From Couchioplanes azureus (GTDB taxonomy: Bacteria; Actinomycetota; Actinomycetes; Mycobacteriales; Micromonosporaceae): DNA of 64,000 nucleotides. Both the position numbers and the translations under genes were made by a program. This document shows, piece after piece, positions 26,308 to 34,329 of this stretch. Position 1 is the first letter of the stretch; the number at the start of each line of letters is the position of its first letter. The DNA is taken from contig NZ_BMQY01000006.1 of assembly GCF_014648355.1 (NCBI RefSeq), forward strand, positions 117,698-181,697, written 5' to 3'. A model generated the notes under the pieces. That model searched no databases, was not told where the DNA came from, and saw nothing but the letters and a program-made list of their open reading frames with translations.

Positions 26308-27521
26308 TCGTCGTCCAGCCGCTGTCCGCGGGCGTTCCGCTGGCGACCCGGGCCGTCGGCGCCGGCCTCGACTGTCTGATCGCGACCCAGTATCCCGAGC
26401 TGCTGCCGGCCGAGGTCCACGCCGGCGCGCGCGTCGCCGAGTGGCATCCGAGCCAGGGGGTCCCCGCCCTGCTGGACCTCGTCCGGAAGGCGGACGCCAC
26501 ACCGACCGGCGTCGTCGCGGGCTTCGAGTACGCCGTCTGCGAGGCGGCCGAGCTGGCGCGGGCGCTGGGCCTGCCGGCGTTGAGCGCCGAGACGGCGCTG
26601 GCCGTACGGCACAAGGACGTCATGCGGGAACGCTGCCGCCGGCATGGCGTCGCCGTTCCCGGCAGCGTCCCGGTGAGCGCCGCGGACACCGAGGCGCCGT
26701 TCCCGTTCCCGGTGGTCGTCAAGCCGGTCGACTGCGGCGGCAGCCTCATGGTCAGCCTCGCCCGGGACGCCGGCGAATACCGGCGCGCCTGCGCCGAGAT
26801 CCACCGGGCCGAGGACGTGATGTACCACCCCAACCCGCGGCGGGTGGCCCTGGTCGAGGAGTACGTCGAGGGTCCCGAGTTCTCCGTCGACGGCTGGGTG
26901 GACGCGGACGGCCCGCACGTGGCCAGCGTCACGACGAAGTTCGTCTCCGCGCCCCCGCAGTTCTTCGAGATGGGCCACGTGGCCACGGCGCCGGAGCACT
27001 CGCCGTACGGTCCGGCGCTGACCGCGTTCGCCGCGCAGGTGGTGACCGCGTTCGACATCACCGTCGGTCCGTTCCACATCGAGACGCGCATCGCCGCGGA
27101 CGGCCGGCCGGTTCTCATCGAGGTGGGGGCGCGGCTCGCCGGCGACCACATCCCCGAGCTGATCCAGGCCGGCCCGGGCGTGGACCTCTACCTGGCCGCC
27201 ATCGACGCGGCCCGAGGGCGGCGCCACCACGCCGCGGCCGCAGCGCCGCGCAGCGCCGGCCTCGCGTTCGTCACGACCGACCGTCCCGGCGCGTTCGCCG
27301 GAACCCTCTCCGGCCTCGAGCCCCACCGCGCCGCACCCGAGTTCCAGCGGCTGGCGTTCGAGGCCGAGCCCGGGGCCGCCCTGGACCCGGACGACATCTT
27401 CCACAACCGGGTCGCGCAGGTGTACCTCACCGGTGGCCGCGAGCCGGTCGAACGACTGGTCGGTGCGGTCCTGCGGGACGTCAAAGTCGAGATCGCCGAC
27501 AAGGAAGGCATCCCCACGTGA
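26301..27521 (+). CDS. ATP-grasp ligase, L-amino-acid-ligase type (1 of 3)
   Basis: A 406-residue ATP-grasp protein: an N-terminal Rossmann-like part, then PFPVVVKPVDCGGSLMVS (ATP-binding lysine and loop), VALVEEYVEGPEFSVDGW, and the metal site GPFHIETR and IEVGARLAGDHIPEL. The layout matches dipeptide ligases such as BacD, which activate a carboxylate as acyl phosphate and couple it to an amine. It directly follows the BacA-like gene, as BacA and BacD genes travel together in bacilysin clusters. It overlaps both neighbours by 4-7 bp. Confidence 0.85.
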   Translation: MLIVVQPLSAGVPLATRAVGAGLDCLIATQYPELLPAEVHAGARVAEWHPSQGVPALLDLVRKADATPTGVVAGFEYAVCEAAELARALGLPALSAETALAVRHKDVMRERCRRHGVAVPGSVPVSAADTEAPFPFPVVVKPVDCGGSLMVSLARDAGEYRRACAEIHRAEDVMYHPNPRRVALVEEYVEGPEFSVDGWVDADGPHVASVTTKFVSAPPQFFEMGHVATAPEHSPYGPALTAFAAQVVTAFDITVGPFHIETRIAADGRPVLIEVGARLAGDHIPELIQAGPGVDLYLAAIDAARGRRHHAAAAAPRSAGLAFVTTDRPGAFAGTLSGLEPHRAAPEFQRLAFEAEPGAALDPDDIFHNRVAQVYLTGGREPVERLVGAVLRDVKVEIADKEGIPT

Positions 27522-28609
27522 GCAAGGACAACGACCTGGCCGTCTCACCGACGGCCACTCCCCGCCCGCGACCGGAAGCCGGCACAGCGCCGGGCACGGG
27601 CGGGCACCTCACCGACCACGCGTTCTTCATGCGGTGGAGCCGGCGACGCTCCTGGCAGGGCCTGACCATCGCGGACCGGGACGAGATTCCCGCGGTGCGG
27701 CCCACGTCATCCGCGCTGCACCACGGCCAGGGCGTGTTCGACGACCTCAAGGCGTACCGCATGGCGGACGGGACGGTGTCGGTGTTCCGCCCGGACAGCC
27801 ACATCAAGCGGCTCAACAACGGGGCCCGGCGGCTGGCGCTGCCGCTGGTCGACTTCGACCGCGTGTGGCACGCGATCCGCCGGCTGGTGGAGCTGGACGC
27901 GGACTGGCTGCCCGGTGAGGCCGGAGCGGCGCTCCACCTGCGCGCCGTCCTGGCGGGCAACGGCACGACGATCAAGGCAGGGCCGGCGGAGGAGTCCCTG
28001 TTCTTCGTCCTGGCCGGCCCGTCCGCGCCGGAGCCGGCGGACGGACCGGTCCGGGCGATGGTCGTGGACGGCTACATCCGGGCCCGCCCCGGCGGCACCG
28101 GTGACATCAACGCCGTCGGCAACCAGGCGCCGGGCCTGGTGCCGCGGGAGATCGCCGCGAACTACGGCTACGACCACGTGCTGTGGCTCGGCGACGGCCC
28201 GCAGCGGCTCGTCCAGCAGATCGGCGCGATGAACGTCTTCTTCGTCGTCGACGGCGTGCTGACGACCCCCGCCCTCGACGGGACCGTCCTGCCCGGCATC
28301 ACCCGGGACTCGATCGTCAAGCTGGCCCGCGACGCCGGCACCACCGTCGCCGAGCGTCCCCTCGAGCTGGCCGAGGTGCTGGCGGGCATCGGCAACGGCC
28401 GGATCACCGAGTGCTTCGGCACCTCCACGGTGGACGGCGTCGTCTCCATCGGCGGCATCGGCTTCCAGGCGGAGGAGTACCGGCTGCCCGGTGGCAGCGC
28501 GGTGGCGGACCACTTCCGGCAGCTGCTCGACGGCCTGCACCGCGGAGAGCTCGTCGACCGGTTCGGGTGGATGCGGCGGCTGACCGAGGTCTCGCCGGTC
28601 CACGCCTGA
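27518..28609 (+). CDS. BCAT-fold protein lacking the PLP lysine (BCAT 3, probable pseudoenzyme)
   Basis: A 363-residue homologue of branched-chain aminotransferases, aligned along its length with BCAT 1 and 2 (LHHGQGVFDDLKAYRMADGT; QQIGAMNVFFVV; GTVLPGITRDSIVKLARDAG; ECFGTSTVDGVV). The PLP-lysine motif GTGEAKCxGNYAAS reads GTGDINAVGNQAPG: Lys is Asn198 (codon AAC, 28109-28111). The glutamate that contacts the pyridine nitrogen is Gln234. FEG is FDD. It cannot form the usual Schiff base, so it either does different chemistry, binds a metabolite, or pairs with an active BCAT. GTG start overlaps the ligase stop as GTGA. Confidence 0.85.
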   Translation: MSKDNDLAVSPTATPRPRPEAGTAPGTGGHLTDHAFFMRWSRRRSWQGLTIADRDEIPAVRPTSSALHHGQGVFDDLKAYRMADGTVSVFRPDSHIKRLNNGARRLALPLVDFDRVWHAIRRLVELDADWLPGEAGAALHLRAVLAGNGTTIKAGPAEESLFFVLAGPSAPEPADGPVRAMVVDGYIRARPGGTGDINAVGNQAPGLVPREIAANYGYDHVLWLGDGPQRLVQQIGAMNVFFVVDGVLTTPALDGTVLPGITRDSIVKLARDAGTTVAERPLELAEVLAGIGNGRITECFGTSTVDGVVSIGGIGFQAEEYRLPGGSAVADHFRQLLDGLHRGELVDRFGWMRRLTEVSPVHA

Positions 28610-28646
28610 CGCCGCCGACCCGGAACAGAACCAGGAGAAAGAGACC

Positions 28647-28934
28647 ATGGCCTACGTCGTCACCGACGAGTGCATCGGCTGCAAGTACACGGACTGTGTG
28701 GACGTCTGCCCCGTGAGCTGCTTCCACGAGGGCCCGGACATGCTCTACATCGATCCCGAGGAGTGCATCGACTGCAACGCCTGCGTTGCCGAGTGCCCGC
28801 CGAACGCCATCTGGGCCGACGTCGACCTGCCTGAGGAGAAGTTCCAGTGGATCCAGATCAACGGGGAGAAGAGCCAGGAGTACCCCGTCATCTACCAGAG
28901 CACTAAGGCCGCCAGCAACCAGTCTGCCTCGTAG
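28647..28934 (+). CDS. 7Fe ferredoxin (FdxA-like)
   Basis: A 95-residue ferredoxin starting MAYVVTDECIGCKYTDCVDV, with CIGCKYTDCVDVCP and CIDCNACVAECP. The first half has the altered spacing of a [3Fe-4S] site, the second a standard [4Fe-4S] motif with the remote proline-linked cysteine. Such ferredoxins feed electrons to P450s or radical SAM enzymes; the next gene encodes a radical SAM enzyme, its likely partner. CAGGAGA precedes the ATG. Confidence 0.92.
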   Translation: MAYVVTDECIGCKYTDCVDVCPVSCFHEGPDMLYIDPEECIDCNACVAECPPNAIWADVDLPEEKFQWIQINGEKSQEYPVIYQSTKAASNQSAS

Positions 28935-28951
28935 GGATGGGACCGACGGAC

Positions 28952-30472
28952 ATGACCAAGACCGAGAACTCCTTCATGCTCGGGCTCGACTCGAACTTCT
29001 ACCTGAAGGACGACTTCGAGAGCCCCGAGAAGCGTACGAACGTCACCTGGTTCTACCCCAAGATCTGCGCTTTCCAGGACGCGCTGCGGACCGAGGAGGA
29101 GAAGGCGGAGTACTTCTCCTTCCTCGACCGTCAGACCCACCCGCAGCAGACCGACATCCTGCTGTACTTCCACATCCCGTTCTGCGAGGCGTTCTGCAAC
29201 TTCTGCGCCTGCTTCAAGGAGTCCTCGGCGAAGTACCAGGGCGAACAGCGGCAGCGTTTCGTGCGCGCCATGGTGCGCGAGATCGAACGCAACGCGCGCT
29301 CGCGGTACTTCCAGGGCACCAAGGTGAAGTACGTGCAGTTCGGTGGCGGTACGCCGTCCGCGCTCGACCAGGACTCGATGAGCACGATCATCGAGGCGGT
29401 GCACCGCGAGTTCGACCTCAGCGAGGTCGACGGGATCTCGCTGGAGGGCAGCCCGCTGGGACTGTCCGCCGACGGTTACATCGAGATGCTCAAGTCGCTG
29501 GGCATCACGCGCATCTCCTTCGGGGTGCAGACCCTGAACGAGGAGATCCGGCGGAAGCTGACCATCAAGGCCACGGTCGAGCAGGTGTACCAGACGGCCG
29601 AGAACATCCGTAAGGCCGGCATCCGGACGTTCGCCCTCGACCTGATGTACAACCTGGCCGGTCAGACGGAGGAGATCCTCGCCGCCGACGTGCACGGCAT
29701 CTGCGCCGAGCTGCGGCCCAGCTTCGTGCAGACGTACCGGTTCAACCAGTGGGAGGGCACCCGCCTCGACAAGCAGATCCGGGCGGGCAAGGTGGCCGAC
29801 GTCCTGCCGTCCGGCAGCATCGAGCGGGCGCAGTACCGTCAGATCAAGGAGAGCCTGGCGGCGTACGGATACGACAAGCAGCTGCTCATCAACTTCTTCA
29901 CGCATCTCGACGACGTCGGTCCGATCGGGCTGGACCACGCGTGCGGCGGCAACGGGTACCGGGCGAGCTACACCCTCGGCATCGGCCCGGCCGCGGAGAA
30001 CTACATGGGCGAGCGCAGCTTCCGCAACCACACCAACGTCGACCGCTGGATCAAGGACGTCGAGGACGGCGTCATCCCGATCGAGCAGGGCCGGATCTGC
30101 AGCGAGGACGAGGTGGAGAACCGCGTCATGGTGTTCTTCCCGGTCTTCGGCAGCGTCCGCAAGCAGGACGTCGCGAACCTCGAGAAGTACCGGCGGGAGA
30201 TCGACTGGATGGTCGAGGGCGGTTACGCGGTGGAGACCGACGAGGAGATCCGGCTCACCGAGCTCGGCCGGGAGAACGCCGGCAACATCGCGTTCCTGTT
30301 CTACTCCGACGAGGAGAAGGCACGGGCGCGCCGCACGATGTACCTGTCGCTGAAGAACAAGCGCAACCCGTTCCACCAGGACGAGATGAACATCCCCCGC
30401 ACGCCGGTGTACCTGCAGTCCAAGCTGGCCGTCCGGACCGCCGACGCCACCGGTGCGCCGAAGGGGAGCTGA
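28952..30472 (+). CDS. HemN-like radical SAM enzyme
   Basis: A 506-residue radical SAM protein. FHIPFCEAFCNFCACFKE carries the HemN-type C-x3-C-x2-C-x-C cluster site (C78, C82, C85, C87). KYVQFGGGTPSALDQ is the SAM-binding GGGTP segment and ITRISFGVQTLNEEIRRKL follows, all as in the HemN family; a helical C-terminal domain completes it. Family members reduce coproporphyrinogen or, in biosynthetic clusters, perform methylation or cyclopropanation. Placement between a ferredoxin and a carrier protein points to a product-specific reaction, not heme synthesis. ATG 28952 preferred; 28937 is possible. Confidence 0.9.
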   Translation: MTKTENSFMLGLDSNFYLKDDFESPEKRTNVTWFYPKICAFQDALRTEEEKAEYFSFLDRQTHPQQTDILLYFHIPFCEAFCNFCACFKESSAKYQGEQRQRFVRAMVREIERNARSRYFQGTKVKYVQFGGGTPSALDQDSMSTIIEAVHREFDLSEVDGISLEGSPLGLSADGYIEMLKSLGITRISFGVQTLNEEIRRKLTIKATVEQVYQTAENIRKAGIRTFALDLMYNLAGQTEEILAADVHGICAELRPSFVQTYRFNQWEGTRLDKQIRAGKVADVLPSGSIERAQYRQIKESLAAYGYDKQLLINFFTHLDDVGPIGLDHACGGNGYRASYTLGIGPAAENYMGERSFRNHTNVDRWIKDVEDGVIPIEQGRICSEDEVENRVMVFFPVFGSVRKQDVANLEKYRREIDWMVEGGYAVETDEEIRLTELGRENAGNIAFLFYSDEEKARARRTMYLSLKNKRNPFHQDEMNIPRTPVYLQSKLAVRTADATGAPKGS

Positions 30473-30473
30473 C

Positions 30474-30758
30474 ATGACCACGGTTGACCACAGGACCCGC
30501 GCGGACATCGAGGACGACCTTCGCAAGATCATTGCTGAGACGTTCCCGCATCACGACGTCGAGCTGACCACGCAGACGCCGTTGTTCAACGGCGGGTTGT
30601 CGCTGAACTCCACCCAGATGATCGAGCTGACGCTCGCGTTCGAGTCGTTCTACGACATCGAGCTCGAGCCGGAGCTGCTGACCGTGGAGAACTTCGCCAC
30701 CCTCGGCTCGCTGGCGGCGCTGCTGGAGGACCAGCTCGACGACGATGCCGATGCCTGA
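30474..30758 (+). CDS. Acyl/peptidyl carrier protein
   Basis: A 94-residue four-helix carrier protein: LRKIIAETFPHHDVELTTQT, then GGLSLNSTQMIELTLAFESF, and VENFATLGSLAALLEDQLDD. S46 in LNST occupies the position of the phosphopantetheinylated serine in the usual LDSL motif; T replaces L. It would carry an amino acid loaded by the adenylation enzyme encoded two genes downstream and be activated by the cluster's AcpS. AAGGGGAG precedes the ATG. Confidence 0.88.
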   Translation: MTTVDHRTRADIEDDLRKIIAETFPHHDVELTTQTPLFNGGLSLNSTQMIELTLAFESFYDIELEPELLTVENFATLGSLAALLEDQLDDDADA

Positions 30759-31356
30759 CGGCGCCGGCTCGGACGTCCGGGTCGTCCTGATCCACGGCAA
30801 CGCCGGCGCGAGCATCGACGGCATCTGGTTCCCGTACCTGCGGCGGGAGCTCGAGGGGCGGGGCCACAACGTGGTGGCCCGCACCTTCCCCGACCCGATC
30901 AAGGGGCGGATGCGGTACTGGATGCCCTACCTGACGGACGTCATCCGCCCGGACGCGAACACCGTGATCGTCGGGCATTCGTCGGGAGCGCTGGCCGCGC
31001 TGCGGTACGCGCAGACGGCACCGTTGCTCGGCACGTTCGTGGTGGCCGGGCACCACACCGACTGCGGGTTCGAGCTCGAACGGCGCAGCGGGTTCTTCGA
31101 CGACCCGTGGGACTGGGCGGCGATCCGGCGCAACCAGCGGTTCATCGTGCAGTTCCACTCGACCGACGATCCGTGGGTGCCGCTGGAGGTGGCGCGGGAG
31201 CTGCACCGGCTGACCGGCAGCCGCCTGACCGTGCTGGAGGGGATGGGCCACTTCGGGTCGTACGACCAGAAGATGGAGACCTTCCCCGAGCTGCTGGAGG
31301 CAGTGTGTCGAGAACTCGGGAGACATCGTGACCGGCACCCCTCCGCGCTGGGTTGA
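30745..31356 (+). CDS. Alpha/beta hydrolase, RBBP9/YdeN type
   Basis: A 203-residue small serine hydrolase: VVLIHGNAGASIDGIWFPYL, the nucleophile elbow VIVGHSSGALAAL, acid residue in FHSTDDPWVP and the histidine in LEGMGHFGSYD. RBBP9/YdeN proteins are compact hydrolases of this length. Sitting between a carrier protein and an adenylation enzyme, and overlapping both, it may hydrolyse the carrier-bound thioester to release the modified amino acid, acting as a thioesterase (inference). Confidence 0.82.
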   Translation: MPMPDGAGSDVRVVLIHGNAGASIDGIWFPYLRRELEGRGHNVVARTFPDPIKGRMRYWMPYLTDVIRPDANTVIVGHSSGALAALRYAQTAPLLGTFVVAGHHTDCGFELERRSGFFDDPWDWAAIRRNQRFIVQFHSTDDPWVPLEVARELHRLTGSRLTVLEGMGHFGSYDQKMETFPELLEAVCRELGRHRDRHPSALG

Positions 31357-32929
31357 CGAGGTCCTCGACCGCCGCCGCGACAGCGACGCGGTGGCCGTGG
31401 TCGATCTCGCCACCGGCGACCAGGTCTCGTACCGGGAGCTGGCCCGGCGAACCCAGGCCCTGACGGATCTGCTCGCGCCCCTCGTGGGCCGGCACGACAC
31501 CGTGGCGATGGTGCTGGACAAGTCCGTCGACGCGGTGGTCTGCATGTGGGCGGCCCTGCGCCTCGGGGCCCGGTACGTGCCGGTCGACGAGTCGCTGCCG
31601 CCGGCGCGGACGGCCCTGCTGCTGGACCGGTGCCGGCCCGCGGTGACCGTGGTGCACCCCCGCCATCTCGCCGCGGTGCAGGGGTGCCGGGCCGGCACGG
31701 TCGTGGCCGCCGGCCCCGAGGTCCCGGACGGCTTCGCCGGCGTGGTGTGGGACGTCCGGGCCGAGGTCGACCACGTGCCGTCACGCTTCGACGGGCGGCA
31801 CCCCGACGACCAGGCCTACGTCATCTTCACCTCGGGGTCGACCGGCGGCCCGAAGGGCGTCATGATCAGCCATCGCAGCGTGTGCGCCCTGCTCGACGGC
31901 GTGCAGCGCGTGGTCGGCTTCGACGAGGGCATGCGCTACCTGAACGTGGCGCCGTTCTTCTTCGACGCGTCGGTCGTCGACCTGTACTCGACGTTCCTGG
32001 TCGGCGGCAGCGTGCACCTGCTGCCCCGCCTCACGATGCCCACCCAGCTGACCCGCGCCCTCGAAACCTGGCGGATCACCGACACGTTGCTCGTCCCGTC
32101 GGTCCTGCGGATGCTGCTCAGCAGGTTCAGCGACATCGACCGCCGCGACGTGAGCGCGTTGCGGCGGCTGTGGTTCGGCGGTGAGTCCTGTCCGGTCTCC
32201 CTGTTGCGGGCGATGGAGAAGAAGGTCCCCGGGCTGGTCTTCGTGCACGGCTACGGCCCGACCGAGACCACACACAGCGCCACGCTGTACGTCACCACCG
32301 ACATCGCCGGCCACGACGAGGAGTACCTGCCCATCGGCACGCCGTTGCCCGGCGTCGACGTGCTGGTGGTCGACGACCGGCTCCGCCCCGTGCCCGACGG
32401 CGAGGTGGGCGAGCTGCTGATCGGCGGCCCGCAGGTCATGGAGGGCTACTGCGAGGACCCGGAACGGACGGCCGAGGTGCTGGTCAGCCTCGGCTCCCCG
32501 GAGGTCCGCTACTACCGCTCCGGCGACTTCGTGCACCGCCGCGACGACGGCCGGCTCGTGTTCGTGGGCCGGCGCGACGACGCCGTGAAGGTCTCCGGCA
32601 ACCTGGTCCACACGTCCGAGGTGGAGGCTGCCGCGCTCGCCGTCGAGGGGGTGGTGGACTGCTGCGCGGTGCCGGTCGACGACCCGGTCTCGGGCCGGGC
32701 GATCACCCTCTTCGTGCTGGGCCGCACGGCCGGTCCGTCCGCGGACGACGGCGGCGGCGACGAGGCCGGCCGGTTGCGTGCGGCGCTCGCCCGGCTGCTG
32801 CCGCCGTACATGGTGCCCGCGAAGGTCGTCCTCCTGCGCGACAGCGACGTCGGTCTGAGCCCGACCGGCAAGCTCGACCGGGGGCGCCTGCGCGCGCTCG
32901 CGCAGGGCTGGGAGAAGATCTCACGATGA
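31328..32929 (+). CDS. Free-standing adenylation enzyme (NRPS A-domain type)
   Basis: A 533-residue ANL enzyme with the core motifs YVIFTSGSTGGPKGVMISH (A3), FFFDASVVDLY (A4), VHGYGPTETTH (A5), YYRSGDFVHRRDDGRLVFVG (A7-A8) and LSPTGKLDRGRL with the catalytic A10 lysine. The aspartate in FDAS binds an alpha-amino group, so the substrate is an amino acid. The first pocket residues (D, A, V) do not match the usual aspartate code as I remember it. It should load the carrier protein at 30474. GTG start; overlaps the hydrolase by 29 bp. Confidence 0.9.
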   Translation: MTGTPPRWVDEVLDRRRDSDAVAVVDLATGDQVSYRELARRTQALTDLLAPLVGRHDTVAMVLDKSVDAVVCMWAALRLGARYVPVDESLPPARTALLLDRCRPAVTVVHPRHLAAVQGCRAGTVVAAGPEVPDGFAGVVWDVRAEVDHVPSRFDGRHPDDQAYVIFTSGSTGGPKGVMISHRSVCALLDGVQRVVGFDEGMRYLNVAPFFFDASVVDLYSTFLVGGSVHLLPRLTMPTQLTRALETWRITDTLLVPSVLRMLLSRFSDIDRRDVSALRRLWFGGESCPVSLLRAMEKKVPGLVFVHGYGPTETTHSATLYVTTDIAGHDEEYLPIGTPLPGVDVLVVDDRLRPVPDGEVGELLIGGPQVMEGYCEDPERTAEVLVSLGSPEVRYYRSGDFVHRRDDGRLVFVGRRDDAVKVSGNLVHTSEVEAAALAVEGVVDCCAVPVDDPVSGRAITLFVLGRTAGPSADDGGGDEAGRLRAALARLLPPYMVPAKVVLLRDSDVGLSPTGKLDRGRLRALAQGWEKISR

Positions 32930-34329
32930 TCGATGACGAAGTGGAGGAGCTCGCCCGGCGCGGGGTCGTCACGGTCGTGCCACGGTCGGCGTCCGGGCGG
33001 TGCCTGGACGGCGAGCCCGCCGCGCTGCTCCGGCATCCGGTCGAGGAGTTCCTGCCGGCTCCCGGCACGGTCGACCGGGTGGCCGACGCGCTGGCCCGGG
33101 AGGGACTCGTCGTCGAGGCGCGCACCGACGTCGGGCTGACGGTCAGCGGCGAGCAGAGCCTCCTCGCCGACGTGTTCGGCAGCAGCGTGCCGCCGGTTCG
33201 CAACCGGTACATCCGGGACTCCCCCCGCTACGAGCTCGTCGCCCCGAAGGCCCTGCGCTCCCGCGTGTGCCCGGAACTCGTCGCGGCCGTCTCCGCGCCG
33301 CGTGCGGGGTTCGAGCTGACCGCCGCAGCGCCACCGGCCGTGGGCCCGCACCACCTGCGCCTGCCCGACGACGCGGTACGCCTGTCCGGGGCCGGCAGCC
33401 TGCACGAGGCCGGCATCCGCGGCGACGGCGTCCACGTCGTCATGGTCGACACGGGACTCTACGACCATCCGCACCACCGGCGGCACGCGTACCGGACCAC
33501 GGTCGTCCCCGCCCTCTCGGTGCTCGATCCCGCCGCGGACGAGCGGGGCCACGGCACGGCCATGTCGGCCCTGCTGCTGGCGGTCGCGCCGGGGGTGTCA
33601 CTCACCATGGTCAAGATGGCGAACGAGGCCTTCTCGTTCCCGCTCGCCGCCTTCCAGCGGGCCGTGCAGCTCGCGCCGGACGTGATCTCCTGCAGCTGGG
33701 GCACGATGCGCGAGGAACCGCATCTGCACCTGGAGGTCGCCAACGCGCTGCGGCGCGGCATCACGGTGCTGTTCGCGGCCGGCAACGGCTCGACGGACCG
33801 CCGTACCGCGATGTTCCAGTCCGTCGCCACGCCCGGCGCGATCACCGTCGGCGGCGTGCACGTGGACCCGCAGGGCGACCTGCAGGCCGCCGACCTGGCG
33901 TCGAGCTACCGGTCGGCCGTCTTCGCGGGACGAGCCGTCCCGGACGTGTCGGGCCCGTGCGGAATGCTGCCCAACGGCAACTACATCCTCTTCCCCACCC
34001 AGCCGGGCTGCCTGTTCGACCGCCGCAACAGCAGGTACGACGGCACCGCGCCGGACGACGGCTGGCTGGTGTCCAGCGGAACGTCGGGCGCCACCGCCTA
34101 TGCCGCCGGCGTGGTCGCGCTCGGCATCCAGCAGGGTCTCGGCGACGGCGCGGCGGTCGACCCGGCGCTGCTGGCCGCGCACTGCCTACCGGTGACCCGG
34201 GGCCGGTCGAACACCGGCGACGAGTGCGGCGATGCCAGCCCCAACCCGGCGGTGGGGCCCGGCCTGCTCACCGCGCGGCGGCTAGGCCGCCGCGCCGGCG
34301 CGGACAGGGCGGTCCGAGATGGACGATGA
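32926..34329 (+). CDS. Leaderless subtilisin-like (S8) serine protease in the cluster
   Basis: A 467-residue subtilase with an intact triad: D175 in VVMVDTGLYDHP, H209 in DERGHGTAMSALL, S387 in SSGTSGATAYAAG, and the oxyanion asparagine in FAAGNGS. The first ~160 residues are not a signal peptide and resemble no propeptide I recognise, so the enzyme is probably cytosolic. In this cluster it might trim a peptide intermediate, cleave a protecting residue or serve in self-resistance; the sequence does not decide. It overlaps the adenylation gene as ATGA and the MFS gene by 11 bp. Confidence 0.85.
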   Translation: MIDDEVEELARRGVVTVVPRSASGRCLDGEPAALLRHPVEEFLPAPGTVDRVADALAREGLVVEARTDVGLTVSGEQSLLADVFGSSVPPVRNRYIRDSPRYELVAPKALRSRVCPELVAAVSAPRAGFELTAAAPPAVGPHHLRLPDDAVRLSGAGSLHEAGIRGDGVHVVMVDTGLYDHPHHRRHAYRTTVVPALSVLDPAADERGHGTAMSALLLAVAPGVSLTMVKMANEAFSFPLAAFQRAVQLAPDVISCSWGTMREEPHLHLEVANALRRGITVLFAAGNGSTDRRTAMFQSVATPGAITVGGVHVDPQGDLQAADLASSYRSAVFAGRAVPDVSGPCGMLPNGNYILFPTQPGCLFDRRNSRYDGTAPDDGWLVSSGTSGATAYAAGVVALGIQQGLGDGAAVDPALLAAHCLPVTRGRSNTGDECGDASPNPAVGPGLLTARRLGRRAGADRAVRDGR

